Positions 1 through 12,358 of a stretch of 64,000 nt of DNA are shown one piece after another; position 1 is the first letter of the stretch, and each line of letters begins with the position of its first letter. This DNA is from Rhododendron vialii (lineage: Eukaryota > Streptophyta > Magnoliopsida > Ericales > Ericaceae). The notes under the pieces were generated by a model. It was given only the letters and a program-made list of their open reading frames with translations. It searched no databases and was not told the origin of the DNA. The DNA lies in NCBI RefSeq assembly GCF_030253575.1, contig NC_080568.1, positions 31,647,001 to 31,711,000 of the forward strand. Direction: 5' to 3'. Both the position numbers and the translations under genes were made by a program.

Positions 1-233
1 AAATCTTTAAATTATATTTCTTGGCTAGAAATCCTACTTGGCAAGTAGAATTAGCATCCAACCGATTAGTTGGTGGAACCGGACCACCGATTCACCTAGT
101 TACATTACCCTAACCCTAATTGGACCTTTTTGACCGTCTTGGAGCCTTTTGAACCCCCCGAACCCTAATTGAATCCTTAGACTTTAGGGGTAATCATTAT
201 ACCCCATGACAAGTCATTTCAAACCCTAATTAT

Positions 234-508
234 TACTCCCTCCGTCCCTTATTTATAGTCCGGTATTCCATTTTGGGTTGTCCCTTAATAAGTGTCCATT
301 TTGTAAAGTTAATGGGTAAAAGTTGATAAATTGTCTATTTTGTCCCTAAAAGTAGATTCCATTTTAAAAAGTAAGTGAGTAAAAGTGTAATGATGATGGG
401 TAAGTAGGAAAAGTGGAGGAAAAAGTTGATGTGAAAGGTATAATGATGATGTCTTTTTAATAAGTTGGAATTACGAAGCAGGACATTTAAAAAGGGACGG
501 AGGGAGTA
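234..508. mobile_element. Stowaway-type MITE
   Basis: The 275-bp segment starts TACTCCCTCCGTCCC and ends with the inverse, GGGACGGAGGGAGTA. This is the classic Tc1/mariner-derived Stowaway terminus, with a TA dinucleotide at each end as target duplication. It has no coding capacity. It is inserted in the LTR-like sequence. A diverged relative lies at about 21791-22056. Confidence 0.8.
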
Positions 509-832
509 CTAATATTCCTTTACCCCGTGGTCCATAATTGTTAGGGGAATTTTTATCCCTTGGACAATAGATTCCCATGACTAGTCATATCAAATTATTA
601 CCGATATTCTTTTACCTCTTGGTCCATAATTATTAGGGGAATTTTTATCCATTGGTTAATAGACCTTTGACTTGCCAATAAGCATGACAAGACAAGTCAT
701 ACTAAGGGAGTCATCATTTTGCTTCCAAAGGAAGCAAGGCTAGCTTTGCCATGCATGCATACCTATGTTCTAGCCTTAAACCTAATAATCCTAGACTTAC
801 TTTCCTAGATTTTGCTTAGATATATATACTTG

Positions 833-836
<4 letters not shown>

Positions 837-869
<33 letters not shown>
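837..869. repeat. (GA)n microsatellite
   Basis: An uninterrupted GA dinucleotide run of about 33 bases within the LTR-like region. Confidence 0.95.
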
Positions 870-871
<2 letters not shown>

Positions 872-1366
872 GAGGGAGAGTGTAGTGTGTGCTTGTGTGT
901 TGTACACTCCAAGCTACCTCTTTAGCCCTATTTTAGCCTTAAGCCCAATTGACTAGACAACTCATTTCTAGTCAATTTTCTAGCATAGAATCCTAGCCTT
1001 ATTACCCTAGATTTTGACTACAAACCTAGACTAAAATTGACCATACATTGAAGGCTATACCTTAGCCTAATCAAACCCTACCTTAGACTTGTAAGACTTG
1101 CCATGATTACCTAGATTTACCCTAGAAAGCATAAGATCCTAGTTAGTTTATAGCCTTAAGCCTAAGAAGATTGGACAAGACAAGACTTGGCATGCTTTCA
1201 AGCTTGATTGAACATGACAATGGAGCAATGTCCATGGGAGAAAGGAGAGAGGGGGGGACCGGCCATAGAGGAGGGAGGAGGAGCTCAAGTGTTGGCTATA
1301 AATAGCACCCAATGCCTTCCATTCAACTCACACCTTCACTCATTTGCTCTCACTTCTCTCTAGAAA

Positions 1367-1712
1367 CCATTTCCATTTTTCAGACAGCTTACTGCCCTTC
1401 ACGAATCTCCATTTTTCTCCTGCTTAAAGTAGTTTTTAGAACCAACTCCCTTCGGGAAAGTTGCAGAGCACTTCGAAACCTTCAAGTTAGACCTAAGAAC
1501 CATCCCAATCGGTGAAGAAATGACAAAGTTATTGGCATCCGAAGTTCAGTAAAAATCTCGGATTTCCATTTCCAGACAGCATACTGTCTCTTCATTTATC
1601 ACCATTTTTCTCCTACCTCAAGTAGTTTATAGGATCAACTTCCTTCACGAAAGTTGTAGAGCACTTCGAGAGCTTCAATTTCGACCCAAGAACGATCATA
1701 TTCGGCCAAATA
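1367..1712. repeat. Tandem duplication (~190-bp period) in the LTR leader
   Basis: Two diverged copies, about 1367-1515 and 1560-1712, share the order ttccattt..cagacagc, catttttctcct, aagtagttt, gaaagttg.agagcacttcg. This is a non-coding internal duplication of the presumed LTR. Confidence 0.65.
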
Positions 1713-2406
1713 TTGACCGAGTTACTGCCATCCAAAGTTTGGTCCAGATTTGCGAGTTTCACCGTCCGTAGAAAACTTCCAACTAGCTTATTCGGCCCCG
1801 ACTAAGTTTCGGATCAAGGTAGATTTTCTCTACTCACTTCCCTAACTATAAGTAGAACCCCTTGTCCCCTAAACTCTACGTATAGAATCGTATGTTAGAA
1901 AGTAGCATGTTCTTGATTCAAAGTATCAATATCGTAGATAAGATTATTTATTGTTTGGTTTCAAGTAGATAAGCTTATCGTTTAAAATGCATGATTGTCA
2001 ATAAGTTTATCTCACTAATGGAGGTATGAGCATGTTAGATAAATGACTTTGTCTTAAATAAACATATGTTGTATTGAATTTCTCAAAAAGTAAGATAGAA
2101 CGATTTTCGAAAGATAAGATTTTAACGCTTGATTTGAAGTATTCATATTTTGATCTTTTCGAGCATGCTTAGTAATATTGAGTTGAATGATCTTGCTAGT
2201 GTAGTTTCAATGAATGATTTATGCTTATTTTTGTGAAAAGTCCTACCGCGGAGTCTATGCATGAAAACGTGACACGGAAATCGAGAAAGTTAGAAACATG
2301 ACACCTAGGGTGTGGTTAACGAAAAGGCGTGTTTTGAAAAGGTGAAATGTTTTGGAAACCGCAATGTGGCCGGACATGGTAGCCCATTGTGTGGTGTGTG
2401 TTTTGT

Positions 2407-2605
2407 GCGCCAATGGGAACCCGGTGCGGCGGAACCATTGTGAGGATACTCGGGAGACCGGAACGGCGGAACCGAGATTGGGTGTGTGGCTTGGTTATCC
2501 GCGGAGAGGAGCCAATGCAAAGTGTGCCAATGGGAACCCGGTGCGGCGGAACCATTGTGAGGATACTCGGGAGACCGGAACGGCGGAACCGAGGTTGGGT
2601 GTGTT
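2407..2605. repeat. Tandem repeat, 117-bp period
   Basis: Two nearly identical GC-rich blocks of about 82 bp, 2407-2488 and 2524-2605, each begin ccaatgggaacccggtgcgg and end gattgggtgtg or gttgggtgtg. They create repeated open frames on both strands. I regard those frames as by-products, because no family resemblance is seen. Confidence 0.8.
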
Positions 2606-3383
2606 AGAAACAGATTTTGAAAATGTTGATTTGGTTATGAAAAGTGAAAATGGAGACACGGTCTACGATGAGTTGCGTAGGAGAAATACAGAAAAACATG
2701 GACACCAACGATGCTTGAATAGTGAATGTGGATGTGTGATTGTTACTATTTGTCGTTTATAATTTATTGTTTGTAAGTTATGAGTCATTGGGTAGGGTTT
2801 ATTCTATTGAGCTTTTGTAAGCTCACGGTGTTACCTTTGGTGACCCTGACATATTATATTGGTGGCGACGCCGGTATAATGTGTCAGACCTCATAGATGA
2901 ACAGGGTGAACACTATACCTTGGAAGCTTTCGGAGCCGAGGAGCGGGCCAGAATGGAAGAAGAGACGGAGCAGTAGATAGCAACCCTAGTCTACCCTCCT
3001 TTTGTTTAATAAAGTATTCTTGGAAGAATTATGTTGTAATATTGAGCTAAACTCTATTTAGATTTTCAATGAAATTGCCTTCTTTAACGTTTCCAAAATT
3101 GGGGGCGTTACATGACCATTTGGAAATAAAATTTTTCCAAGACTCATTCGAACACATAAATTTTTTAAAAATTAATGTGGTTCAACTAGGTATTTACGAG
3201 TATGAAAAAAAAATTAATACTTTCTACAAATACCGTAAAAAAATGCAATTTAGAGAATGGTAGGTTTCAAATCAAGAAAATTTAATATCGTAATGTCTTG
3301 GATTTGCATACCACAAGAGAGTTGAAGCAAGCATTTATTTCTTTTTCAAAAAAGAAAAACCCACGGCAAAACCTAATTATATG

Positions 3384-3521
3384 ACTTCACACTTAATTTT
3401 GTACTTTATGAGAGAATTTTGGAAAGACCATCGTCTATTTTAGTCTCCATTTAGAGACCAAATCTCTAAAACAGACGATGGGTCTCTTTAAATTTCTTTC
3501 ATAAAGTACAAAAAATTGAAG
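3384..3521. mobile_element. Hairpin MITE-like inverted repeat
   Basis: Two arms of about 62 bp (3384-3445 and 3460-3521) are imperfect inverse complements. Both contain gtactttatga and catcgtct with the same spacing, around a loop of roughly 14 bases. It lies where the 3' exons of the neighbouring ankyrin gene would be expected. No clear target duplication was found. Confidence 0.6.
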
Positions 3522-3624
3522 AAAATAGGGGATAAATTATAAAATCTTACCTCAATATGGAGATTTGAAGCATGGTTGGAGATGCTCTTACTGGGGTGAC
3601 TACATGTATACAAAAAATACTTAC

Positions 3625-6513
3625 ATCGATTTGTTTAAGGGCTGCTGCAAAATGCAAGATAGTGTTGCCATCATGGTCTTCTGAGTTGAGGAGAATCTCC
3701 ATTCTCAACTCCTTGTCATTGCTCTGCAGATATTGCACTAGTGCTTGTAAAGCCTCTAACTTGTTATATTTGACACACAAGTGTAGAACAGTCTCTCCTC
3801 TGTCTAGTTTTTCATGAATTGAATCTTGTTCTGCCCTAAGCAATTCTTGTATGACCTCGACTCGCCCTTTTATGGCCGCCAAATGGAGAGGGATTCTACC
3901 TGTTGGAGTATACATTTTCAAAAATCTCTCAAAAACTATACTTTTTAAATGTTCAATTACAAGAGTTTATTTTTTTCCTACTTCGGCCAGAGCTAGACTG
4001 ACAATTATTAGTACGTTAGACTACTATTAGGGGAAAAATAAGTTATTTCTGGATGAGGAAGGCCATGGGGTTTCCGCCTCCCATTGTGGACCCCACCACG
4101 CATTAATTCATTGCGATAATCTGAATCATTTATCTTATAGCGTCCACAGAATAGTGTATTCATATAAAAAAAATCAACTTGATTGGATATCAATAGGTAC
4201 ATAAAAAATTAAATTTTGGTTTCTAAAATAGACAGTCATGAACATTTTAACTTAAAAATTATTGACAGAATCTAGGTCGTCCATTCATAAAGCAAAATTT
4301 AATTTTTGATATATCTATCGATGTCCAATCAAATTAATTTTTTGCGTGAATACACTACTCTGCGGGCTCTACAAGCTAAATGGTTTATTATTGCAATGCA
4401 TGCATGGTAAGGCCCACAAATGGAGGTGGCGAAAACCTCGTCTGGACCAAAAACTATTGACAGAATCTATACTATTAGGGATGTCGATGCTATTTTTTTT
4501 ATTTATTTATCAAAGCAGAAACATATCATGTATATAAATAAAAGGACACTATCGGTCCAAAGTACAAAGTACAAACTAAAATAACAAACAAAAACAAAAA
4601 TACAACAGAACAAAAACCAAAAAAGCCGCAAGGAACCAAAAACGCCGGAGCTGGACCCATCGATCACATTCGTGAGGGTGGGTGGAGTGGTCAAGGGAGT
4701 GGCCAAGTATGGGAAGAGCAATTCTCGAGATAGACCCGCCGCACGAGTTGAGCACGTGCCCGCCGCAAGATTCCAAGCCGAAGCCGCTGCTGAACGCCGC
4801 CACCATCGCCGCTGTTGAGCTGGTTCTGTAGACCCAAATCTAGAATCCTAGATCTGGACCCCCTGTGTTCAAATATAATGGGGAGAGGGGAGAACTCCCT
4901 CTCAAAGGAAGGAATCTCACCCAAGAGAAGAGGTGAGAGAGAGCTTAGGCAGAAGGGGGACGGAGGGGTGAGGGAGAAGGAAGAGATCAGATACCGGGGG
5001 GGGGGGAGAGGGGGGGAGAGGAACCCACCTGCCCCAACTCTCTCTCTCTCTAACGTCGACGCTATTCTATGCGATCAGCTTGAACCTAAGACCTGCACAC
5101 CCTTAAGCTACTTGTTCTGGCCTTAGTTGTAGGTGCTCTGTGACCTATTTGTTGTAACTCATAGTTTGTTGTCTACAAGAATTGAAACTTTACCCGATTT
5201 ACGCGCCTTTTCATTTACAACTGTTATACTGTGTCGTATTTCAATATTAATTTCATTCAACATATATTGGTGCTCATCTCAGTTATATTTGAAATAAAAA
5301 AAAAAAATTACAACCAGTGCAAAAGCAAAATAAAACTAAAGCAACGTGTATTTGGTCCCTGGCTTTGAAAGCTACGTGCATGTGAATCTGGACGGATTTG
5401 GGAGGCTGTCATTTTGAGCTTTATTATTTTGCAATTTTGTTACGACTACCAAACATATTCACACAAACACTCATAATATATGTGGACCCTATCCACACTA
5501 CACACCCCTAGTGTGCAGTGGTGGAGCTATGTTGGGGCCCGGGGGGTCTCAGTCCCCAAGCCCCTGAGTTTTAAATTTTTTATTTAGTATATAATTGATT
5601 TTGAATAGTATTGATAATTATTCATGTATAACTACTTATAATTTTTATAATTTTGGTTGGATTTGATAAAAAACTAGTTATTTTACATTTTCATTTCTCA
5701 ATTTATTTCATGAATAAAAAATAAACATGTGATAGTTGAAGTAGCCTAAAGAAAAAAAAACAAAAACATTGATATACTTTAACTACTTTAGGCTAGAATT
5801 ATTTCAATGTATAAATGTAATGTATTGAAAGACAAAAATTTTATGATATAATAAGTATACGTTCCGACAAAAAATATGTCTACAAAACCGGCTCCCCCAG
5901 GATAAAAATCTTGTCTACGCCAATGCTAGTGCATGGAACCCATATGAGTTGTGAGTGTTTTTGCGTTTTTGTGTGTGAATGTATTTGTGGTTTTAGACTT
6001 TTTCTATTATTTTGTCAATGGGAAAGGACATGGCATTTTGCTTCTGTCTGCTACTCTGCCTACGATATTCACATGGGAAGCAACGACGACTTCGTTTTGT
6101 TTGAGAGGGCAAAAAAAAAAAAAAACTACCAGTATAAACAACCATAGGAAAGAGAAATAAATGTGAGTACCATCTTGGTCACGAGCGAAGCAGAGGTGGG
6201 GGAACAGGTTCCCATGTACCAACTCTCGTACAATCTCAACGTGGCCCTCAGCAGAAGCCACGTGGAGGGGCGAACGTCGTTGCAAGTCTAACTCGGTGGC
6301 AAGTTTTGGTTTTCGACACAGAAGGGCTTTTGTGAAATCTAAATGACCGCGCAATGCAGCTACATGCAAAGGGCTGTCACTGTAGAAACCCGAGAGGGAG
6401 CTAACTCGGTCGAGGATGAGTTCATCGTCCTCAATCAATGCCTCTAACGTTGCAACACTCCCACTCAAACAGGCTTCTTTGAGCCTTCTCCCCACGTCTT
6501 TTATCTCGTTCAT
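3625..6513 (-). pseudogene. Ankyrin-repeat protein gene, 5' part only
   Basis: Two exons can be joined: 6513-6171 (start ATG at 6513) and 3899-3625. The junction CAAGATG|GTACTC to CAACAG|GTAGAATC keeps frame and gives RDQDGRIPLHLAAIKGR. The 206 residues contain a string of ankyrin repeats (SPLHVAALRGHLDF, SPLHVASAEGHVEI, IPLHLAAIKGRVEV, TVLHLCVKYNKLEA, TILHFAAALKQ). The best match in memory is the plant BDA1/At5g02620-like class, which is usually 430-550 residues with C-terminal membrane segments (PGG domain). Nothing resembling that C-terminal half is found downstream. Instead there are a hairpin MITE and the end of an LTR. Exon 2 is followed by a good donor (GTAAGT) but no recognisable third exon. 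The 2.27-kb intron contains a hAT-like element. A chimeric short transcript is possible, but the gene is probably dead. Confidence 0.7.
5516..5925. mobile_element. hAT-like non-autonomous element, copy 1
   Basis: It begins CAGTGGTGGAGCTATG and ends CTACGCCAATG, flanked by ctagtgtg (5508-5515) and ctagtgca (5926-5933), an 8-bp target duplication with two mismatches. The interior is AT-rich and shares most of its length with copy 2 at 6842-7269. It has no coding capacity. It lies in the ankyrin gene intron. Confidence 0.75.
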
Positions 6514-6841
6514 ATTCAATATATATAAGCTTTCTTTTAATAAATGCAAAGAAAATTTTACTAAACTCAGAAGAATGATACGACAGGAACAATGAAAAAA
6601 ACTGCAATGATATCGAAAGGGCATACGAGACCCTTCTTATAGGCAAAAGCCAACTGAAAGCAAACATTGATAATAGTATAATTACTAGTAGTAGTCAAGA
6701 ACTTCTAGAAAGGAAACTCCGGTTGTCCAGCTACCAATAAAAGGGAAGAAAGGTAGATAGAGAAAGTTATTGAGAATCGTGCAGGCGTGAAGAGAGTAAA
6801 ATACTTTTCTCAAAGATGGGAAAAGAACAAGGGCTCAGACT

Positions 6842-7269
6842 CAGGGGTGGAGCTATATTGGGCCCGGGGGGCCCCGGCTCCCCAAGCTCCCGAATTTTAA
6901 TTTTTTTATTTCATACTCCGTATATACCTGATTTTGAATATATTTTTTTATAATTATTCGTATATAGCTACTTATAATCTCAATAATTTTGGTTTAATTT
7001 GATAAAAAAATCGGTTATCTTGCATTCTTGTTTCTCAAATTTTTTCATAAATTAAAAATAAACATGTACGTGATAGTTGAAGTTTAGTCTAAAGAAAAAA
7101 ACAAAAATGATTGGTATACTTTAACTTCATTATGTTGGAATCATTTAAATGTACAAAATGTAATATATTGGAAAGCAAAATTTTTGTGATATAATAAGTA
7201 TATATTCCGATAAAAATTATATGTCTACCAAGCCGGCCCCCGGGGGAAAAATTCTTACTCTGCCACTGG
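6842..7269. mobile_element. hAT-like non-autonomous element, copy 2
   Basis: It begins CAGGGGTGGAGCTA and ends CTCTGCCACTG. Flanks are ctcagact before and, two bases past the end, ctcagtct. The interior aligns with the 5516-5925 element in the same orientation, including a CCCGGGGG block near the start and gccggccccc near the end. It lies upstream of the ankyrin gene start. Confidence 0.75.
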
Positions 7270-7278
7270 GCTCAGTCT

Positions 7279-8788
7279 TTTGTTTTGTTTTTTTTTTGGT
7301 TCCTCAATGGAAAGCCAAACATCCCATCATGCTTCAGTGTATTTGAGTGAGAGAGATGCATGAACGGAATTTTTTATAGCCGGATGTCCAAATTAACTTG
7401 CGAACACCTCGATTAATTCCGAAATTCTGAAATTAACGATTAGGCAAATCTTTAGTGACTCCGAAGCTTGAAATATTTGATTGTAATTTGCGGGGATTCA
7501 ATTAAACTTGCAAGTCATTTTGTAACTTTCTTATGTCTCTACTTTTCCAAACCGATATGTATGAATGGTTGGCAACGTTTTTACTACGTTGAGAAATTTG
7601 GAGCAAGAATTGAATTCGTGGGGCATATGGGATCTTGTTGGAGATCTTGTTTTTGACCAATTGGTTTCCTCTCCTCTGGACGGTTGGAATTTTTGTTCGA
7701 GATGTGACAAATGCTGATGGTTTATCTGAGACATCATGGCCGGTGATATATATATTGGGGTAATTACTAGTTAGCAGAAATTTGGACACCAATTACACCG
7801 CGCCACCTTGGTTGACAGCCTTGGCCCATCTGTCATATGAAAAGGATGGCAGTTGACATTTTTACCAGAGAAAATGAATTACCAATGTGAAAACAAGGAC
7901 CCAACTCCTGGGGGTAACCGGTTGGCCTAACGGCATGGTGCGATCTTGGCGGTTGGTTGAGGCAAGGCTTGTGTGGTCTCCCGCCGTTCTTCACTCCTAT
8001 GTGTTTTTGGGTTTGGCCTAACGGCATGTGGAGGCCTTGCGGCAGCCGTTTCGGAGTGGCCGTGGAACTGGGTGTTGCAGATCTGGTGATGCTCGGAGCT
8101 TCTATGTGGGTGACTACGTTTGCGGTGGCGTGCCGCGGCGTTTTGCCCAGTTCCAACAAAAGGAAACTACTGTACTTTTGCGATTCTTTTCAACATAGCC
8201 CCCTTTTATATAAAATTATTAAAAGGATATTTTAAATTCTAGGAAACTAAATTCACTGAAAAATAGAAAAATAACTAAGGATATTTTTCCCCTAACTAAG
8301 TATAAATAACTAAGTATTTGTCCTAAAAATTGTTGGAGAGTTCCCAAAGTAAATTCATTTTCCCCTTGGTTAGTTTTTGGGCTGTTTTTCGAAGCTACAA
8401 AAGCAAACGGGACTTCTTATTAAAGCTCCACCGTAGACCAAATATGAATCAATTGGGCCCACAGCTTGACGGCCCATGATAACCGTATCTCCCCTCCGAA
8501 AAAGCTGGGCCGTAAGCCGACGTTGCAGAAACCATGTTTGGTGGTTGTATAATACTCCATCTCCTAGTGGAAGCCTAAGTTCGCGCACGGGGCTGAGTTT
8601 GAGGTTCAGAGCTATAAAATCTTCTGTTGACTAACATACTAACACTCCGCTAACCCTCGTTGATGTATAGTGTGACAAAAAAAAAATTGTTCAAGAACAA
8701 CTTGATTGGCTCGTTAGTAAATGAGTCAAGATTGAGTTCGAGTTTTAAACTCGTTTAGTAATTTTTATAGGAATTCGATTATTTTAAA
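7279..8788. other. Intergenic, no supported feature
   Basis: Only short open frames without family resemblance. A local GC-rich stretch (about 7900-8150) contains the phrase ttggcctaacggcatg twice. No RNA gene or clear transposon end was found. Confidence 0.6.
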
Positions 8789-8792
8789 AGCA

Positions 8793-8898
8793 ATCTTAGG
8801 AACACAATTTTTTATAAAAAAAAATTGGGCACAATTTTTACATGTATTGTGCGGATACAATTGTATTCAAAATTATGTTCAGAAAATGTGTTCTTAGA
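8793..8898. mobile_element. Small TIR MITE-like element
   Basis: A stretch of about 106 bp bounded by cttaggaacaca and its inverse tgtgttcttag, with an AT-rich middle. It is inserted in sequence that mixes gagttcgag- and ggctcgact-type motifs common in plant MITEs. No clear target duplication was seen. Confidence 0.4.
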
Positions 8899-9737
8899 AT
8901 TTTTTCTCTTTTAATACACGAACCAAGCTCAGAGACTTTCAGGCCAAGCCCGAACTCGATCATTTGGATCGATAGGCTCGACTCAAGTTCGCGTTGGGTT
9001 GGTTTTAAACGAGGCGAGTTTGAACACTCGGCTCGAGTCAGTCCCAGAGAAAGCTATATACATCGCGAGTTCTTCTCTCGCGATTCTCGATTGAATTCGA
9101 AACGTGTAGTACGAACTTCAACAATAGTGAGTGTATCTAAAACCCTAGAGACCTTCATTCTTTTCCTCCCATCCGCGTTGCAATTCTCGCTCCAAATCTG
9201 CTGTGTTAATTTCCACCATTTACGATTTTCCGACTCGTATTTCATTTTTTATGAAGTAGTTATGGTTTGTTCGGCCCGAACTTAGGTTTATTTCTTCAGA
9301 GCTGATTACTGTTCAAAGATCATTACTCATTACTAATCTACGTTGCAATGTTCGCATTCCTGTACAATTTACGATTCATTATCTGCTCTCTTTCGAAATG
9401 CTCGTTGGATTGAAGTGTTCTTTAATGTGTTCATATCTAGGTGAAAGTTTCGTCGATCAAATTTTATGCGTAAGAATTTGTATGTGAATGGGTATACGTG
9501 TGTGAAAATGTTCAAGGTTCCTCAAATTATATTATGACTTGGATATTCAGTGGCGTTTTTAGAGGTTCGGACAATCACGTTCTTCTCTTTGAAATAGATG
9601 TATCTCGATAAAATTATCACACTTTTTTTGATAACTAAAGTGTCCGGGCCAGCCTACCGCACACCACGGGGGAAAAAAAACTGAGTCATATAGCCTCTTA
9701 GACATAAAGTGACATTTGTGTTTCATTTTTAAATAGG

Positions 9738-10144
9738 AGGCCCCGTTTGATAACGATGATAGATGGATGGGATTCGTAAAGAGATGGGATTAAGATTGGG
9801 ATTGGTAATAAGAAGGGATTGATAATAAGTATGTTTGTTTGGGATGAGATTCGATGATAGAATTATTAATATTATGTTTGTTTGAGATGGGATTAGATGA
9901 TGGGATTGGATTGATAAAAGAGATTGGTAATGAGAATGGATTGATAATGAGGAGAGGATGAGATGGGATTATCAATACCATCTCCAAGATGGTATTAGCA
10001 ATACCCCCAAATTGGGGTATTAGCAATCCCACTGGATTGATAGTCTGGACCTTTTTTGGGAAACCAAACAAGGTATTGATAATACCCCCACTTTACCAAT
10101 CCAATCCCAACCCCAACCCCTTGGAGGGTTATCAAACGGGGCCT
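9738..10144. mobile_element. TIR MITE (AGGCCCCGTTTGATAAC termini)
   Basis: The termini are perfect 17-base inverse copies, aggccccgtttgataac at the left and gttatcaaacggggcct at the right. The interior is built of degenerate gggattgat / atcaatccca motifs. It is a non-coding DNA transposon derivative in the 5' flank of the PP2C pseudogene. Superfamily is uncertain, because no target duplication is evident. Confidence 0.75.
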
Positions 10145-10598
10145 CTGAATTCCATGCCCGAAACTGTAGCATCTGTGAACTTCTATATTTGTGTTGATTT
10201 TTATTGAACTGTATGTTTTAGGAGAGGATTATCCTCTTTTTGAGCGCAAATTTAATTTGATTGTAGGCATCCTTGTTGAAATAAAGTGATTGGTCAATTT
10301 GTTGGATGCGTGTGCTGGTTAACCATATGTGTTAGCGGATAAGGACCAAATCCATCAAGTATTGCTATTTGCTCATTTGCTTATAAAGGAATAGTGTTGG
10401 TGACTTTTCCCTATTTGCCTATCTCCATGTTGGTGACTTTTTTTTGTCTGTGTCTAAGCATGCACATGTGTGTGGTAAATGCAAATAAGCAAGCATGTAG
10501 AAAAACTTCTAGAAGTGGTATAAGAAGATGTTGTGACTTGTGATTGATGTTTTTAGGAAATGGGAACATACCTGCGCACCCCCAACACTGAAGATAGG

Positions 10599-11203
10599 CA
10601 ATGTTCTGAATGGCGCTTGGCGCTAGTAGGGCGGAGACCCACCTCCAAGTGCCAAGCCGCCTAGGCGCCGCCAAGCAATTCGGCGGTTTTTTTTTTTTTT
10701 TTAAACAAACCATTATCCAATCAAACTATATTCTATGTATCCATAATACAAGTTCAAAGTTCTACATAACCATAATGCAAAGTTTAATGTACAAACCCAA
10801 ATGAAATTAAGTAGTAGCAACTAGCAAATAAGTTGAATAAGACAATAAGTAGAAATAAACGAGATCGGAGATCCCTAATGCCAAGTTAAAAGTTCATCTC
10901 CTTTCTTTAATTCTTCTCCTCCATACCCTTCCAAAACTTGATCTACATTAGTTTAATACTATACATTTTAAGCCGCCAAAGGCCTCCAAAGACGTCGATG
11001 ATGCCGCCAAGCCCCGCCAAGACCGCCGCCAAACCTCCCTGGGCGCCAAATCGCCGAGACCGCCATAGCCGCCAAGGCCACCTAGGAGGCCGCCAAACAC
11101 CGCCAAACCTCCCTGGGCGCCAAATCAAACTCCAAGGGGTATTGGCGTGGCGGCAGGGTACCTCCAAGCGCCTAGGCGGCCTCGACGGCCGCCATTTAGA
11201 ACA
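10599..11203. mobile_element. Mutator-like TIR element inside a PP2C exon
   Basis: The ends are inverse copies, TGTTCTGAATGGCG near the left and CGCCATTTAGAACA at the right. The flanks ctgaagatagg at 10588-10598 and 11204-11214 are an exact 11-bp duplication. That length suits Mutator-like insertion. Removing the element and one duplicate restores an uninterrupted PP2C N-terminal reading frame. The interior has a T-run near 10687-10704 and GC-rich gccgccaa motifs. The phrase aaacctccctgggcgccaaa occurs twice, about 70 bp apart. Confidence 0.85.
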
Positions 11204-12358
11204 CTGAAGATAGGGAGAATGAAACAATTAAATATGGTTTGTCAACCATGCAAGGGTGCCGCTCACACATGGAGGATGCCGTAAGTATTTTATGATTGTA
11301 ACCAAAAGTTCAGTCCCATTGCTCTTTACAAATGTTACGAGTTGCTAAAAAAATTGGCCCTTCATACTTTATCAACACACTAGTGTAGCATCTAGATCAA
11401 GAACAAGTCATATTATAAAACTATTGGTGTGAGTGCAGAAGTTTTTCCTATTGAACCTTAGGGATCTATTAGCTACCAGTACTGCTGTTGTTGTTGTTCT
11501 CCTTCTATTTTTCTCCAGCACATTCTATTGTTAAAGTCAAATTAGGTGTCCTGTTCCTCAGCTTAGTAGGTGTTCGATGATGTGTTCGATAGTATTGAAG
11601 CTAGGCTACAATTATCAGGAGAGTGCAGAGTGGTTCGTCTTTTTTGTATGTTGTTGCACTCCTTAAGGTTCAAGGATGCTCCTTCCCTTTTGAGAATTTG
11701 CTTGGACTTAAGTGTTATCTTTTCGTGATGCTATTATGAAGCGAAGTCTCACATTGCCTAGGTACCAAAGTAATATGAAGTATATAAGTGTGAGGGTACA
11801 CTCACTTCAATAGCTAACTTTTGGGGTTGAGTTCTACCCAAGCCTGTGTAACATGGAATCAGAGCTCAGGTTGCAAGGACTGTCTTGTCAAAAAAAGGTT
11901 GCAGGACTGTGTTCGCTTTTGGTCTGTAGAACCAACTCTTCTCTCTGGGCACGGTCCCAATAAATTTTTTCTTCAATTATTACTCTCATTCCTCTATCTC
12001 TCTCTCCACTTATTACCCCAAAAACCTCCCTCAAAACCCAAACCAAAATAGTCCTTGAAGTCTTGGGTTCAAGTCTCTCTGTTTGCACTTATTCCCCGTT
12101 TGTATTCTACTTCTCCCCTTTGTATTCTGCTTCTTTCTATCTATGAAAATTTGCATCTTCACATGCAAGAGGGGGTTGCACATGAGGGAGGGCATTAGAT
12201 AGCTTGATATACATTGTTAAGTCTTCCTAACAGCTTAAGCTTTTGGGACTGTATGTAACTTAACAATTATGACAATGAGTTATAATTCTGCGTCTTCACT
12301 ATAGGGTCGTCTTATTCTTTTTTGTCCTTTAGTTTTGGTTGTATTGGAATGGAGCTCA

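Larger units (their letters stand above)
1..3111 (+). mobile_element. Gypsy-type LTR, 3' part (solo or truncated)
   Basis: No coding domain is visible. The stretch has LTR-like parts: a TATA box (ctataaatag, about 1293-1302) followed by a pyrimidine-rich leader, internal tandem duplications, and a terminus reading gggggcgttaca at about 3100-3111, which resembles the 3' ends of many plant Gypsy LTRs. The left end lies outside the window. A Stowaway MITE sits inside it, so the LTR is older than that insertion. I read it as a non-coding fossil. Family assignment is inferred from terminal style only. Confidence 0.4.

Noticed and set aside
2305-2762. Overlapping open frames on both strands in a GC-rich repeat
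   Set aside because: They arise from a 117-bp tandem duplication. The repeated peptides have no family resemblance and lie in LTR-like DNA.
9625-9680. Small dispersed repeat phrase (gtgtccgggccagc..) after a T-run
   Set aside because: It resembles a common plant repeat also hinted at near 45800, but it is too short for boundaries to be set.
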